Source: Gallionellaceae bacterium | Lineage (GTDB): Bacteria > Pseudomonadota > Gammaproteobacteria > Burkholderiales > Gallionellaceae | Direction: 5' to 3' | DNA: 56,190 nucleotides | Assembly (NCBI GenBank): GCA_030823955.1 | Contig: JAVBYO010000034.1 | Span: 1 to 56,190 of the forward strand | Shown here: positions 40,271 through 48,824 of the stretch, piece after piece | How the letters are laid out: each line of letters opens with the position of its first letter | Position numbering within the stretch: position 1 is the stretch's first letter | Made by a program: the position numbers and the translations under genes | The notes under the pieces: generated by a model | Seen by the model: the letters and a program-made list of their open reading frames with translations, nothing else | What the model was told of the DNA's origin: nothing | Databases searched by the model: none

Positions 40271-41131
40271 ATGAAGACCCCCAAGAGGATAGTGCCGCTG
40301 GTCGAGGACGGTCTGGTCGATGATGTCATCCGCCAACTCAAGAGCGGTAAAGAAGCCACGGTGTACGTGGTCCGTTGCGGCGACGAGATCCGTTGTGCCA
40401 AGCTCTACAAAGAGGCCAACCAGCGCGGCTTCCATCAAGCCGTGCATTACACCGAAGGCCGCAAGGTCAAGAACAGCCGCCAGGCACGCGCCATGGAAAA
40501 GGGTACTCGTTACGGTCGCCAGGAGCAGGAAGCCGCCTGGCAACATGCCGAAGTCGATGCCTTGTATAAACTTGCTGCCGCCGGGGTGCGCGTGCCGCAC
40601 CCGTTCGGGTTCTACGACGGCGTATTACTCATGGAGCTGGTGGCCGACGATGAGGGACAACCCGCGCCCCGGCTCAACGATCTCGAACTTTCACCGCAAC
40701 AAGCACGCGAATTCCACGCCTTCCTCATCCGCCAAGTCGTACTCATGTTGTGCGCGGGCATCGTGCACGGCGACCTGTCCGAATTCAACGTGCTGGTCGA
40801 TAGCCGCGGCCCTGTCATCATCGATCTGCCGCAGGCGGTGGATGCAGCCGCCAACAACAATGCCAGCCGCATGCTCGAACGCGATGTCGATAATCTGGCC
40901 GCATACTTCGGCCAGTTCGCCCCTGAACTGCTGGCGACCCAGTACGGCAAAGAGATATGGGCGATCTACCTGCGCGGTGAACTGCTGCCCGACACCCCGC
41001 TCACCGGGCGCTTCCATGAAGTGGCAAAGAAAGCCGACGTACGCGCCGTCATGCGCGAGATCGACGCGGCCAAAGACGACCACGCCGCCAAACTGCGCTA
41101 CCAGCAACTCAAACGGGAAGAGGGCAGATGA
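40271..41131 (+). CDS. RIO-type serine/threonine protein kinase
   Basis: A bacterial RIO1-like kinase (PA4780-type), 286 residues. GKEATVYVV nucleotide loop at 26-34, Lys44 in the AKLYK strand, catalytic loop HGDLSEFNVLV at 166-176 with Asp168 and Asn173, and metal-binding Asp185 in IIDLPQAVD. RIO kinases act in ribosome maturation in archaea and eukaryotes; the bacterial role is not established. The position directly after an essential operon and before a methyltransferase gene may be relevant. It starts 16 bases after the CopD-like gene. Confidence 0.9.
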   Translation: MKTPKRIVPLVEDGLVDDVIRQLKSGKEATVYVVRCGDEIRCAKLYKEANQRGFHQAVHYTEGRKVKNSRQARAMEKGTRYGRQEQEAAWQHAEVDALYKLAAAGVRVPHPFGFYDGVLLMELVADDEGQPAPRLNDLELSPQQAREFHAFLIRQVVLMLCAGIVHGDLSEFNVLVDSRGPVIIDLPQAVDAAANNNASRMLERDVDNLAAYFGQFAPELLATQYGKEIWAIYLRGELLPDTPLTGRFHEVAKKADVRAVMREIDAAKDDHAAKLRYQQLKREEGR

Positions 41132-41148
41132 ACGACTCGTTCGTTCTT

Positions 41149-41205
41149 TGTAGGAGCGTGCCCTGCACGCGACAAGAGTGTTCGCGTGCAGGGCACGCTC
41201 CTACA
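41149..41205. repeat. REP element (GTAGGAGCG family), copy 1, near-perfect hairpin
   Basis: Perfect 24-base inverted arms (41149-41172 and 41182-41205) starting TGTAGGAGCGTGCCC and ending GGGCACGCTCCTACA with a 9-base loop. It lies between the RIO kinase gene and the methyltransferase gene. Copies at 53185-53244 and 54593-54651. Resembles pseudomonad REP sequences. Confidence 0.9.
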
Positions 41206-41222
41206 ACACCTATCTATATTGT

Positions 41223-42446
41223 ATGAGCGACTTTCCCCTCATCCACTGGCACGAAGACGGCGTTGATAAATCCGCCCGCTGGCGTTCCGAGAGCGGCATG
41301 CCGCCGCCCAAACGTGTCGTCATCGCCGACGACCGGATGACCGCCGATGCCGCCTACCGTCTGGCATGTGAAGGTACGGCGCTGTTGTGGCGCGGCGATT
41401 TTCAGAACGCACGGCAACTGCTGCAAGCCATGGCGCGCCGTGCCGATGAGAAGCCGCGCAAGGCCAAAGTGACAACATCCCCCAACGGGCAAGCCCGTTC
41501 CCCTCTCCTCAATCCTCTCCCGCACGCGGGCGAGGAAGCAAACGAATCGCTGCGCGAGTCTCGTCTCAAGGAAGCATTCCACCTGCACCGCCAAGCCCAA
41601 TCGCAACGCGCGCGCACCTTGGGCATGTTGCTGCTGCCGTTCGAGGCCGATCACAGCGTCCCGCTGCGCCGCGCCCCCGATGTGCGCGCCGTCTGCGAAC
41701 AAGCCTACGGTGCGGCCAGCGAGCCATACATCGCCTCGTTGCGCGGACTGCAAGGCTTGATCGGTGCCTACGAATGGCGCAAGAACGGCGTCGAGGTTGC
41801 CGTGTTGAACGCGCGTATCCATCCGCATTACGGCGTGTTCGCCCCGATACGCGGCGAATATGTGGGGCTGGTGAACGACGCCCCCTTGCCAAAACTCATC
41901 GCACAGAATTCGGTCGCCTTCGACATCGGCACCGGTACCGGCGTGTTGGCCGCCGTGCTGGCGCGGCGCGGCATCAAACATATCGTCGCCACCGATCAGG
42001 ACTGTCGCGCGCTCGACTGTGCACGCGAGAACCTGAATCGCCTCGGCTTGGCCGCACAGGTGGAGGTGGTGCAGGCCGATCTTTTTCCGCCGGGGCGCGC
42101 GGCACTCATCGTGTGCAACCCGCCTTGGGTACCGGCGCGTCCCAGCTCCCCGCTGGAGTACGCGGTGTTCGATCCCGGCAGCAAAATGTTGCTCGGATTC
42201 CTGAACGGACTGGCGGCGCATCTGGAAGAGGGGGGAGAAGGCTGGTTGATCCTGTCCGACTTGGCCGAACATCTGGGTTTGCGCAGCCGCGCCGAATTAC
42301 TCTCAGTTATCGATGCTGCGGGACTGCGTGTAGCAGGGCGGCACGAAGTAAAGCCACATCACCCGCGTGTCGCCGATGCCGCCGACGCGCTGCATAGCGC
42401 ACGTGCCGCCGAGCTGACTTCCTTATGGCGGCTGGTGGTCAGATAA
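41223..42446 (+). CDS. Class I SAM-dependent methyltransferase with repeat insertion
   Basis: A 407-residue protein from ATG 41223. The C-terminal half is a Rossmann methyltransferase: VAFDIGTGTGVLAAVLARRG (SAM motif I), then the DQDCRALDCA acid loop, then IVCNPPWVP, an NPPW variant of the NPPY motif used by N-methyltransferases that modify base or Gln amides. The N-terminal about 200 residues are helical and of unknown function. Residues about 88-105 (NGQARSPLLNPLPHAGEEAN) are encoded by a palindromic repeat (41484-41535) inserted in frame. The substrate is unknown; a ribosomal RNA or protein target is plausible. Confidence 0.82.
   Translation: MSDFPLIHWHEDGVDKSARWRSESGMPPPKRVVIADDRMTADAAYRLACEGTALLWRGDFQNARQLLQAMARRADEKPRKAKVTTSPNGQARSPLLNPLPHAGEEANESLRESRLKEAFHLHRQAQSQRARTLGMLLLPFEADHSVPLRRAPDVRAVCEQAYGAASEPYIASLRGLQGLIGAYEWRKNGVEVAVLNARIHPHYGVFAPIRGEYVGLVNDAPLPKLIAQNSVAFDIGTGTGVLAAVLARRGIKHIVATDQDCRALDCARENLNRLGLAAQVEVVQADLFPPGRAALIVCNPPWVPARPSSPLEYAVFDPGSKMLLGFLNGLAAHLEEGGEGWLILSDLAEHLGLRSRAELLSVIDAAGLRVAGRHEVKPHHPRVADAADALHSARAAELTSLWRLVVR
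41484..41535. repeat. REP-like element (GGGAGAGGG family), copy 3, inside the methyltransferase gene
   Basis: AACGGGC AA GCCCGTT hairpin (41484-41499) followed by CCCCTCTCC..CTCTCCCGCACGCGGGCGAGG. Related to copies 1, 2, 4 and 5; length preserves the reading frame. Confidence 0.75.
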
Positions 42447-42482
42447 AAACAAGGGGGCGGGAGTGTTTTACTGTGTCACAAG

Positions 42483-42508
42483 CCCTTCCCCCGCTTGCGG
42501 GGGAAGGG
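42483..42508. repeat. REP-like palindrome (copy 4) in the convergent methyltransferase-RND gap
   Basis: CCCTTCCCCCGC TT GCGGGGGAAGGG, perfect 12-base arms. It may act as a bidirectional hairpin between convergent genes; there is no T-run on either side. Confidence 0.75.
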
Positions 42509-42549
42509 AGTTGAATACAGTGGTCTAGTATGTTTTTGACGCAGTAAGA

Positions 42550-45500
42550 TTAGTCGTCATGCGGGATAGCCGGTTTTCCGGGGAAGATGCGGCGTACCAC
42601 CACGAAGAACACCGGGATCAGGAACACCGCCAACACCGTCGCCGTGATCATGCCGCCCATCACCCCGGTACCGATGGCGTGGCGTCCGTTCGCACCCGCA
42701 CCGGTCGAGATCGCCAGCGGCAACACTCCCAGAATGAACGCGATGGAGGTCATCAGGATAGGGCGGAAGCGCAAACGGCAGGCTTCCAGCGTCGATTCCA
42801 CCAGGTCTTTGCCTTGTTCCTGCAAGTGGCGGGCGAACTCGATGATCAGGATCGCGTTCTTGGTGGACAGGCCGATGATGACGATCAAACCCACTTTGAA
42901 ATACACATCGTTGGGAAGGCCGCGTAAAGTCACCGCCAGCAAAGCGCCAAGAATGCCGATGGGAACCACCAGCACCACCGCGAACGGAACCGACCAGCTC
43001 TCATACAAGGCCGCCAGACACAGGAACACCGCCACCAGCGACAGCGCGAACAGGAAGCCGGCCTGACTACCCGACAGACTTTCCTCGTAGGAGGTGCCCG
43101 ACCATTCGAAGCCGAAGCCGGGCGGGAGTTGGGCGGCGATCTCTTTCATCGCGTTCAATGCGTCGCCGCTGCTGCGTCCGGGAGCCGGACTACCGGCGAT
43201 CTTCATCGACGGGATGCCGTTGTAGCGGTCGAGCTTGGGAGAGCCCACCGTCCAGCGCAGCGTGGCGATCTCGGATAACGGCACCATGCCGCCTTGCAGA
43301 TTACGCACCGGCACACGCAGGATCTGTTCCGGGGTGGAGCGGGTTTGCGGCTCGGCCTGCATCTGCACGCGCAACACGCGGCCCTCGCGCACGAAGTCGT
43401 TGATGTAGGACACCCCCAGCGTCGATTGCAGCGTCTCGTTCAGGTCGGCCAGATCGATGCCCAGCGCACGCGCCTTCATCTGATTGATATCCAGACGCAG
43501 TTGCGGTGACGGCTCCTGACCTTCGGGACGCACCCCGACCAGGGCGGGATTTTTACTCGCCATGCCCAGCACCATGTTGCGCGCTTCCATCAGTTTCTCG
43601 CGGCCTTGCCCGGCGCGGTCCTGCAAGCGGAAGTCGAAACCTCCGGCGGCGGCCAGTTCCGGGATGGGCGGCACGTTGATGGAGAAGATCATCGCCTGCT
43701 TGATACGGAACAGCATCATGTTGGCGCGCTGCACCATGGACGAAGCGGAGCTCTCCGGCTTGGGCCGCTCATCCCAGCCTTTCAGGCGGACGAAGGCGAT
43801 GGCGGCATTCTGACCGCGCCCGAAGAAAGAGAACCCGGCCACGCCGATGACATGCTCCACTTCCGGCTGTTTCAGATAGAACTGCTCCACCTGCGACAAC
43901 ACCTCGATAGTGCGCTCGCGGGTCGCTCCCGCCGGTAACTGCATCACACTGATGAAATAACCCTGATCCTCTTCCGGCAGGAAGCTGGTCGGCAACTTGC
44001 TGAACAAAAAGCCCACCGCCACCAGGATCAGCGCGTAGATCACCAGATAACGTCCGGTGCGTTTGAGCACGCGCGCCACACCGGCCTGATAACCCTTGGT
44101 CAGGCGCTCGAAGAAACGGTTGAACCAGCCGAAGAAGCCGGTGCTCGGCTTCAGCTCGTGCCCCGGCGTGTGGCGCAGCATCGAGGCGCACAGGGCAGGG
44201 GTGAGGGTCAGCGCCATCAGCAGCGAGAAGAGGATGGTCAGTATCAGCGTCACCGAGAACTGGCGGTAGATCGCCCCGACCGAGCCGCTGAAAAAGGCCA
44301 TCGGGATAAATACCGCGATCAGCACCACGGTGATGGCGATGATGGCGTTGAAGATCTGGCCCATCGCCTTGCGCGTGGCTTCGCGCGGCGGCAAGCCTTC
44401 CTCGGTCATGATACGTTCGACGTTCTCCACCACCACGATGGCATCGTCCACCACCACGCCGATGGCCAGCACCATGGCGAACAAGGTCAGCGTGTTGATG
44501 GAATAACCGATGGTGTAGAGCCCGACGACCGCACCGGTGAGCGCGATCGGCACCACGATGGTGGGGATCAGCGTGGCGCGGAAATTCTCCAGGAACAGAT
44601 ACATCACCAGGAACACCAGCAGAATAGCCTCGGCCAGCGTCTTCACCACCTCCTTGATCGAGATATCGACGAACTGCGAAGTGTCATAAGGCACCACCCA
44701 ATCCACGCCCTTGGGGAAGAACTTGGCCAGTTCGGCCATCTTGGCCTTCACCGCCTTGGCGGTATCCAGCGCGTTCGCGCCCGGTGCCAGACGCACCGCG
44801 ATAGCTGCCGTCGGCTGGCCGTCCATACGTGCCGCGATGGAATAGTCCTGTGCGCCCAGCTCCACTTTGGCCACATCCTTCACCCGTATGCTGGAGCCGT
44901 CGCTATTGGCGCGCACGATCACGTTGCCGAACTCTTCCGGCGTGGTCAGGCGTCCCTTGGTGACGATGATGGCGTTGAGTTGCTGGCCTTCCGGCGCGGG
45001 CAGTTGCCCCATTTCGCCGGTGGCGAGTTGGGTGTTCTGCGCGCGCACGGCGCGGCTGATATCGCCCGGTGTCAGGCCGTAGGCTTGCAGCCGGTCCGGC
45101 CTGAGCCAGATACGCATCGAATATTCGGTACCGAACTGGATCGCCTCACCCACCCCCGGCACCCGGCGCACACTCTCCAGCACATGGGCCGCGCTGTAAC
45201 TGCCCAACGCCACGTTGTCGTAACTCTTGTCCGGCGAGATCAGCGAAACGAACATCAGGTAGTTACGTGCCGACTTCACCACGTTGATGCCGAGGCGGCG
45301 CACCTCCTCGGGCAGACGCGCTTCGGCGCGTTTGATGCGGTTCTGCGTCTCCACCGAGGCGGCATCGAGATTGGTACCGGCCTCAAAGGTCAGCGTGATG
45401 GTGCCGACACCCTGTTCGGAAGCCGACTCCATATACAACAGGTGTTCGATCCCGTTCATCTCCTGCTCGACCAGCGAGACAGCGGTTTCTTCCACCACCT

Positions 45501-45666
45501 GGGCCGATGCGCCCGGATAGTTCAGGGTGACGGCCAGCGCGGGCGGGGCGACCGCCGGGTAGGACGCGACCGGGACATGGCGCAGCGCCAACGCCCCGCT
45601 GAGCAGGATGACGATGGCGATGACCCAGGCGAAGATAGGTCTATCGATAAAGAACTTTGGGATCAC
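42550..45666 (-). CDS. RND (HAE1-type) multidrug efflux transporter
   Basis: An AcrB/MexB-like inner-membrane proton antiporter, 1038 residues. N-terminus MIPKFFIDRPIFAWVIAIVI, 12 membrane helices, two large periplasmic loops, the proton-relay Asp pair in IGVVVDDAIVVVENVERIM (helix 4), and the essential Lys in GLSTKNAILIIEFA (helix 10). It is 9 bases after the membrane-fusion gene. No outer-membrane factor gene is adjacent, so it must borrow a TolC/OprM-like channel. Substrates cannot be told from sequence. Confidence 0.95.
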   Translation of the reverse strand: MIPKFFIDRPIFAWVIAIVILLSGALALRHVPVASYPAVAPPALAVTLNYPGASAQVVEETAVSLVEQEMNGIEHLLYMESASEQGVGTITLTFEAGTNLDAASVETQNRIKRAEARLPEEVRRLGINVVKSARNYLMFVSLISPDKSYDNVALGSYSAAHVLESVRRVPGVGEAIQFGTEYSMRIWLRPDRLQAYGLTPGDISRAVRAQNTQLATGEMGQLPAPEGQQLNAIIVTKGRLTTPEEFGNVIVRANSDGSSIRVKDVAKVELGAQDYSIAARMDGQPTAAIAVRLAPGANALDTAKAVKAKMAELAKFFPKGVDWVVPYDTSQFVDISIKEVVKTLAEAILLVFLVMYLFLENFRATLIPTIVVPIALTGAVVGLYTIGYSINTLTLFAMVLAIGVVVDDAIVVVENVERIMTEEGLPPREATRKAMGQIFNAIIAITVVLIAVFIPMAFFSGSVGAIYRQFSVTLILTILFSLLMALTLTPALCASMLRHTPGHELKPSTGFFGWFNRFFERLTKGYQAGVARVLKRTGRYLVIYALILVAVGFLFSKLPTSFLPEEDQGYFISVMQLPAGATRERTIEVLSQVEQFYLKQPEVEHVIGVAGFSFFGRGQNAAIAFVRLKGWDERPKPESSASSMVQRANMMLFRIKQAMIFSINVPPIPELAAAGGFDFRLQDRAGQGREKLMEARNMVLGMASKNPALVGVRPEGQEPSPQLRLDINQMKARALGIDLADLNETLQSTLGVSYINDFVREGRVLRVQMQAEPQTRSTPEQILRVPVRNLQGGMVPLSEIATLRWTVGSPKLDRYNGIPSMKIAGSPAPGRSSGDALNAMKEIAAQLPPGFGFEWSGTSYEESLSGSQAGFLFALSLVAVFLCLAALYESWSVPFAVVLVVPIGILGALLAVTLRGLPNDVYFKVGLIVIIGLSTKNAILIIEFARHLQEQGKDLVESTLEACRLRFRPILMTSIAFILGVLPLAISTGAGANGRHAIGTGVMGGMITATVLAVFLIPVFFVVVRRIFPGKPAIPHDD

Positions 45667-45675
45667 GATCTACCT

Positions 45676-46830
45676 CTATTTCTTCTCGGGAGCGGGGGGC
45701 GCAGGCGCTTGGGCCGGAGTCGCGCCCAGCGGCACGGCTTTTACCACCGTGCCGGGACGGGCTTTCTGCAAACCGTTCACGATCACCTGTTCACCGCCTT
45801 GCAATCCGGATTCGATGATGAAATCGCCACCGCTCATGCCGCCGGTCTTGACCGGACGCGGCGTGGCCTTGTTCTCGGCACCCACCACCATCACGAACTG
45901 GCCCTGGTTGCTGGCCTGCACCGCGCGTTGCGGCACCGCGATCACATTGTCAGCCTGAGCCGTGGGGAAACGAATGGTCACAAAAGAACCGGCCAGCAAT
46001 TCGTGGTTGGGGTTGGGGATCTCGGCGCGCAGCGCCACGCTGCCGGTGGAAGGGTCGGCTGCCATGTCGGTGAACAACACCTTGCCGGGCAGGGAGTAGA
46101 GGCTGCCGTCTTCCAGCAACACATCGATGCGGGTCGAATCGTTGCGTTTCAGCTTGCCCGCTTTCACCGCCTGTTGCAGACGCAACACATCCGCGCCCGA
46201 CTGGGTGAAGTTCACGTACAGCTTGTCCGTTTGTTCGATGGTCGCCAGCAAAGTCGATTCGCCGCGCCCGACCAACGCCCCTTCGCTGACCAGCGAACGG
46301 CCAATGCGCCCCGAGATCGGTGCGGGCACGCGGGTATTCTCCATATCCTCGCGGGCTTTGGAATAAGCCGCTTCCGACTGCTTGAACTTGGCGGCGGTGA
46401 GGTCGAAACTTTGCTGGCTGATGAATTTCTCCTCCAGCAGCTTTTTGGCACTTTCCAGATTCTGCCGTGCCACGGCCAGATCAGCCTTGGCTGCCTCGAA
46501 ATTGGCGCGGTAGTTGCCGAGGTCGATCTGGTACAACGCCTGTCCGACCTTGACATCGCTGCCCTCGCTGAACAGGCGTTTCTCGACGATACCTTCCACC
46601 CGTGCGCGCACCTGGGCGGTGCGATAGGCCTGCAAACGTCCCGGCAGGTCATTGGTCACCGATACATTACCCGCCTTAACGGTGATCACATCGACCTCGG
46701 GCGGGGGAGGTGCCGCGCCGGTGGCAGGCGCAGCCGGTTTCTTGCTGTCATCGCCTCCGCCGCAGCCGCCGAGCAGCAGGGCCAGCGTCAATGCGCTCAA
46801 GGTGGCGAGAGTAAAGGGGTTTCGTTTCAT
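45676..46830 (-). CDS. RND efflux membrane-fusion (adaptor) lipoprotein
   Basis: An AcrA/MexA-like periplasmic adaptor, 384 residues from ATG 46830 (MKRNPFTLATLSALTLALLL). Lipobox LLGGC with Cys23; then a Pro/Ala-rich linker, beta-barrel and lipoyl halves around a helical hairpin (VARQNLESAKKLLEEKFISQ). A start 8 codons upstream (46854) would put the signal after extra basic residues and is less likely. First structural gene after tetR; the pair with the downstream RND pump is diagnostic. Confidence 0.92.
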   Translation of the reverse strand: MKRNPFTLATLSALTLALLLGGCGGGDDSKKPAAPATGAAPPPPEVDVITVKAGNVSVTNDLPGRLQAYRTAQVRARVEGIVEKRLFSEGSDVKVGQALYQIDLGNYRANFEAAKADLAVARQNLESAKKLLEEKFISQQSFDLTAAKFKQSEAAYSKAREDMENTRVPAPISGRIGRSLVSEGALVGRGESTLLATIEQTDKLYVNFTQSGADVLRLQQAVKAGKLKRNDSTRIDVLLEDGSLYSLPGKVLFTDMAADPSTGSVALRAEIPNPNHELLAGSFVTIRFPTAQADNVIAVPQRAVQASNQGQFVMVVGAENKATPRPVKTGGMSGGDFIIESGLQGGEQVIVNGLQKARPGTVVKAVPLGATPAQAPAPPAPEKK

Positions 46831-46850
46831 AGCGTTTCTCCGTTCGTGCT

Positions 46851-47480
46851 TCATTTGCCTGCCGCTTGTTTCAATCCGGCCAGCGAAAATTCGGTGATAT
46901 GTTTGGCCGTCGCCTCGATCTCCTGCGCGTCATAGGCCAGTTCCGGGTACATCAGCCGGTTCATCTCCCGTGTATTGCGGTAATAACTGCATTGCCCGAG
47001 CAGGCTGAACACATGGCGCCGCACCTCCGCATCACTGACCCTGTCGCCCACAATCTCGCGCACCAGCCCGGTCAGATGGCGGTGCAGCGGGATCATGATC
47101 TCTTTGGCGATGCTGTCGAGCGCGGGCGAGGGCTCCAGCAGTTCGCGCATGATCAGTTGGCTATGCGGCGTGCAGCAGCCGTTCATCAGGCGCAGCATGA
47201 ATTCGTGGATGAAGCGCCCCAAGCGAACTTCCGCGTTATCCGGCCCGCAGGAAGAAGCGATCATGTTTTCCAGCGGCTCCAACTCCAGCGCCGCCATGAA
47301 CAAGGCTTCCTTGCCGTTGAAATGGTAGTTCACCGCCGCGACGTTCACCCCGGCGCGACGGCAGATCTCGCGCACGGTCGCGCCCTTGAAGCCCGACTCG
47401 GCAAACACCTCGCGTGCAGCCACCAGCAGGCGGTCGCGGGTGCATTCTGAAGATTCGGTTTCGGGAAGTCGTGCGCTCAT
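46851..47480 (-). CDS. TetR-family repressor of the efflux operon (CecR-like)
   Basis: A 209-residue regulator. N-terminal helix-turn-helix about 16-60 (RLLVAAREVFAESGFKGATV, then REICRRAGVNVAAVNYHF), C-terminal ligand domain of the CecR/DUF1956 type. It is the first gene of tetR-MFP-RND, so it probably represses its own operon and is released by a pump substrate. A TCAAAC-N4-GTTTGA palindrome at 47532-47547 upstream is the best operator candidate. Confidence 0.9.
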   Translation of the reverse strand: MSARLPETESSECTRDRLLVAAREVFAESGFKGATVREICRRAGVNVAAVNYHFNGKEALFMAALELEPLENMIASSCGPDNAEVRLGRFIHEFMLRLMNGCCTPHSQLIMRELLEPSPALDSIAKEIMIPLHRHLTGLVREIVGDRVSDAEVRRHVFSLLGQCSYYRNTREMNRLMYPELAYDAQEIEATAKHITEFSLAGLKQAAGK

Positions 47481-47531
47481 GTCGAGTTTTATCCGGCACA
47501 GCGCCGAAATTGGAAAAGGTAAACGACTGTA

Positions 47532-47547
47532 TCAAACGCTTGTTTGA
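47532..47547. promoter_or_regulatory. Candidate TetR operator
   Basis: Perfect TCAAAC GCTT GTTTGA inverted repeat, 52 bases upstream of the tetR start; a partial second half-site TCAAAAGCTGAAACA follows at about 47555. Confidence 0.55.
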
Positions 47548-47602
47548 AATTCAATCAAAAGCTGAAACAAGGATGGCGAAACGTTATCATTCATATTAAA
47601 TA

Positions 47603-47644
47603 ATCACATTTATACAATTAAATGTAAGATCAATTGAATGTGAT
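47603..47644. promoter_or_regulatory. AT-rich nested inverted repeats in the tetR / pyrophosphohydrolase gap
   Basis: ATCACATT (47603-47610) pairs with AATGTGAT (47637-47644), and inside it ACATTTA-N6-TAAATGT (47606-47625) is a second palindrome sharing bases. Strongly AT-rich compared with the flanks. Could be a regulator binding site; no TATA/TTGACA set is obvious. Confidence 0.4.
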
Positions 47645-47654
47645 AGATTAGATG

Positions 47655-47685
47655 TAAAATCCGCCTTGCCGGGGTGGTAAGGCGG
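47655..47685 (-). terminator. Terminator-like hairpin downstream of the pyrophosphohydrolase gene
   Basis: On the minus strand CCGCCTT (revcomp of 47679-47685) pairs with AAGGCGG, followed by ATTTT; placed 10 bases after the pyrophosphohydrolase stop. Confidence 0.55.
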
Positions 47686-47694
47686 GAGAGGGCG

Positions 47695-48024
47695 CTACAG
47701 TTCGGAGTATTTTTTGGCGATGCCTCTGGATTTTTCCACCGGATATTTCAGCGCATTCTTGGCGATCTTATCCAGCACGATCTGCTTCACATCGAAGTCG
47801 TAACGCTCGGCCAGAAGCAAAGCGAAGGCCAATACATCGGCCAATTCCTCCTTCACCTGGGTGATGTCGGCCTGCTCGGATGACTTCCACAAAAACGCCT
47901 CCAGCAACTCGCCCGCCTCGATATTCAGCGCCAGCGCGAGGTCTTTGGGATTATGGAATTGCGCCCAATTGCGCTCGTCGCGGAATTTGAGCAGGGCGGA
48001 GGTGAGGTCTTTGAGGTCGCTCAT
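47695..48024 (-). CDS. MazG-like nucleotide pyrophosphohydrolase
   Basis: A 109-residue all-alpha NTP pyrophosphatase domain. The metal-binding ExxE..ExxD pattern is visible in NIEAGELLEAF and VKEELADVLAFALLLAERY. Such house-cleaning enzymes remove aberrant nucleotides; some neighbour toxin-antitoxin or defence genes. It lies 27 bases after the TumA-like gene on the same strand, so it may share that transcript. GC content is like the core genome. Confidence 0.85.
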   Translation of the reverse strand: MSDLKDLTSALLKFRDERNWAQFHNPKDLALALNIEAGELLEAFLWKSSEQADITQVKEELADVLAFALLLAERYDFDVKQIVLDKIAKNALKYPVEKSRGIAKKYSEL

Positions 48025-48051
48025 GGGGTATTTGATTCGGGTTGAATCGAG

Positions 48052-48435
48052 TTAAGCAACTGCGACTCTGTCGTGTTGTGCACAAATATCCATGTCCACC
48101 GTTAAGTGATGGATCGCCACTTCCGGTATCTTGGCTTTGCCTGCGCCTTGGCGTAGGCGCACAAAGCCCAATGCTTCAAGCTTGCCTAATGTGCGGCTGA
48201 CATTGGGCTCCGCACGCTGCACCAGTTTTGCCAGATCAGCCACGGAGGCAGGCTTCTTCTGGTCTATGGTGGCAAGCAGGAAACGGTTCTCCGGGGTCAG
48301 CAGCCGAATCACGGCCTCTACAGACTCGAAAGAGACTTGGGTAGCATCGGCAGGCGCTTTGCCCTCACCGCGAGCGACAGACAACATCTCCTTTTTCAGG
48401 TCTTGCATAGACTGAATTTTCATTTTCATCATCAT
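48052..48435 (-). CDS. TumA/HVO_A0114-type HTH antitoxin-like regulator
   Basis: A 127-residue protein whose C-terminal part is a winged helix-turn-helix (FLLATIDQKKPASVADLAKL, VQRAEPNVSRTLGKLEALGF) like the HVO_A0114/TumA antitoxin family. The start overlaps the toxin-like gene stop (ATGA). Other ATGs at residues 2, 3 and 5 are possible. Expected to bind the operon promoter and neutralise the upstream-encoded partner; this is by family analogy. Confidence 0.75.
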   Translation of the reverse strand: MMMKMKIQSMQDLKKEMLSVARGEGKAPADATQVSFESVEAVIRLLTPENRFLLATIDQKKPASVADLAKLVQRAEPNVSRTLGKLEALGFVRLRQGAGKAKIPEVAIHHLTVDMDICAQHDRVAVA

Positions 48436-48824
48436 GTCTCCTTGTCATCCACCACTTCAGTCGATATGCCTTGCGCCTCGCAAAGCTCCTCAACCTCGGC
48501 AAAAAAATCTTCCAGCAACTGCGCCGCCGATACGAAGGCATACGGGCGGCCTTCATCGTTGACCGTTCTATGCCAATGATCGGCATCCGGCTTGGCCTTC
48601 ACAAACTTCCCGCCCGCATGTGGCACTGGGTGCGCATTGTCGAAACCCAGCAGCCGCGTCCCATCGGCATCATGGAAGGTAAAGGAATAAGCGATGCCAT
48701 GCGGCACTTGGTCTGACTGCTTAACCAGCCTGATCTCGAATTTCAGGAAGTGGCCGCTGGCGAAATAATGCTGCCTTCCATCGTAATCAAGTAACCATTC
48801 CAATGTGTGTTCTGGCGAGTCCAT
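48432..48824 (-). CDS. TumE/DUF6516-type toxin-like protein
   Basis: A 130-residue protein matching what I know of the TumE family: a beta-rich fold with FLKFEIRLVKQSDQVPHGIA, YSFTFHDADGTRLLGFDNAH and HWHRTVNDEGRPYAF. Partner gene TumA-like overlaps by 4 bases, with toxin first and antitoxin second. Toxic activity is not known from the sequence; the family assignment is from recall and not a search. Confidence 0.7.
   Translation of the reverse strand: MDSPEHTLEWLLDYDGRQHYFASGHFLKFEIRLVKQSDQVPHGIAYSFTFHDADGTRLLGFDNAHPVPHAGGKFVKAKPDADHWHRTVNDEGRPYAFVSAAQLLEDFFAEVEELCEAQGISTEVVDDKET

Noticed and set aside
41149-41205. Rho-independent terminator
   Set aside because: The hairpin is perfect but no T-run follows and the same sequence recurs at 53185 and 54593, so it is called a REP element.
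44158-46935. Very long open frame (925 codons) on the plus strand
   Set aside because: It is antisense to the RND transporter and adaptor genes, with His/Arg-rich translation and no domain; a GC-rich shadow.
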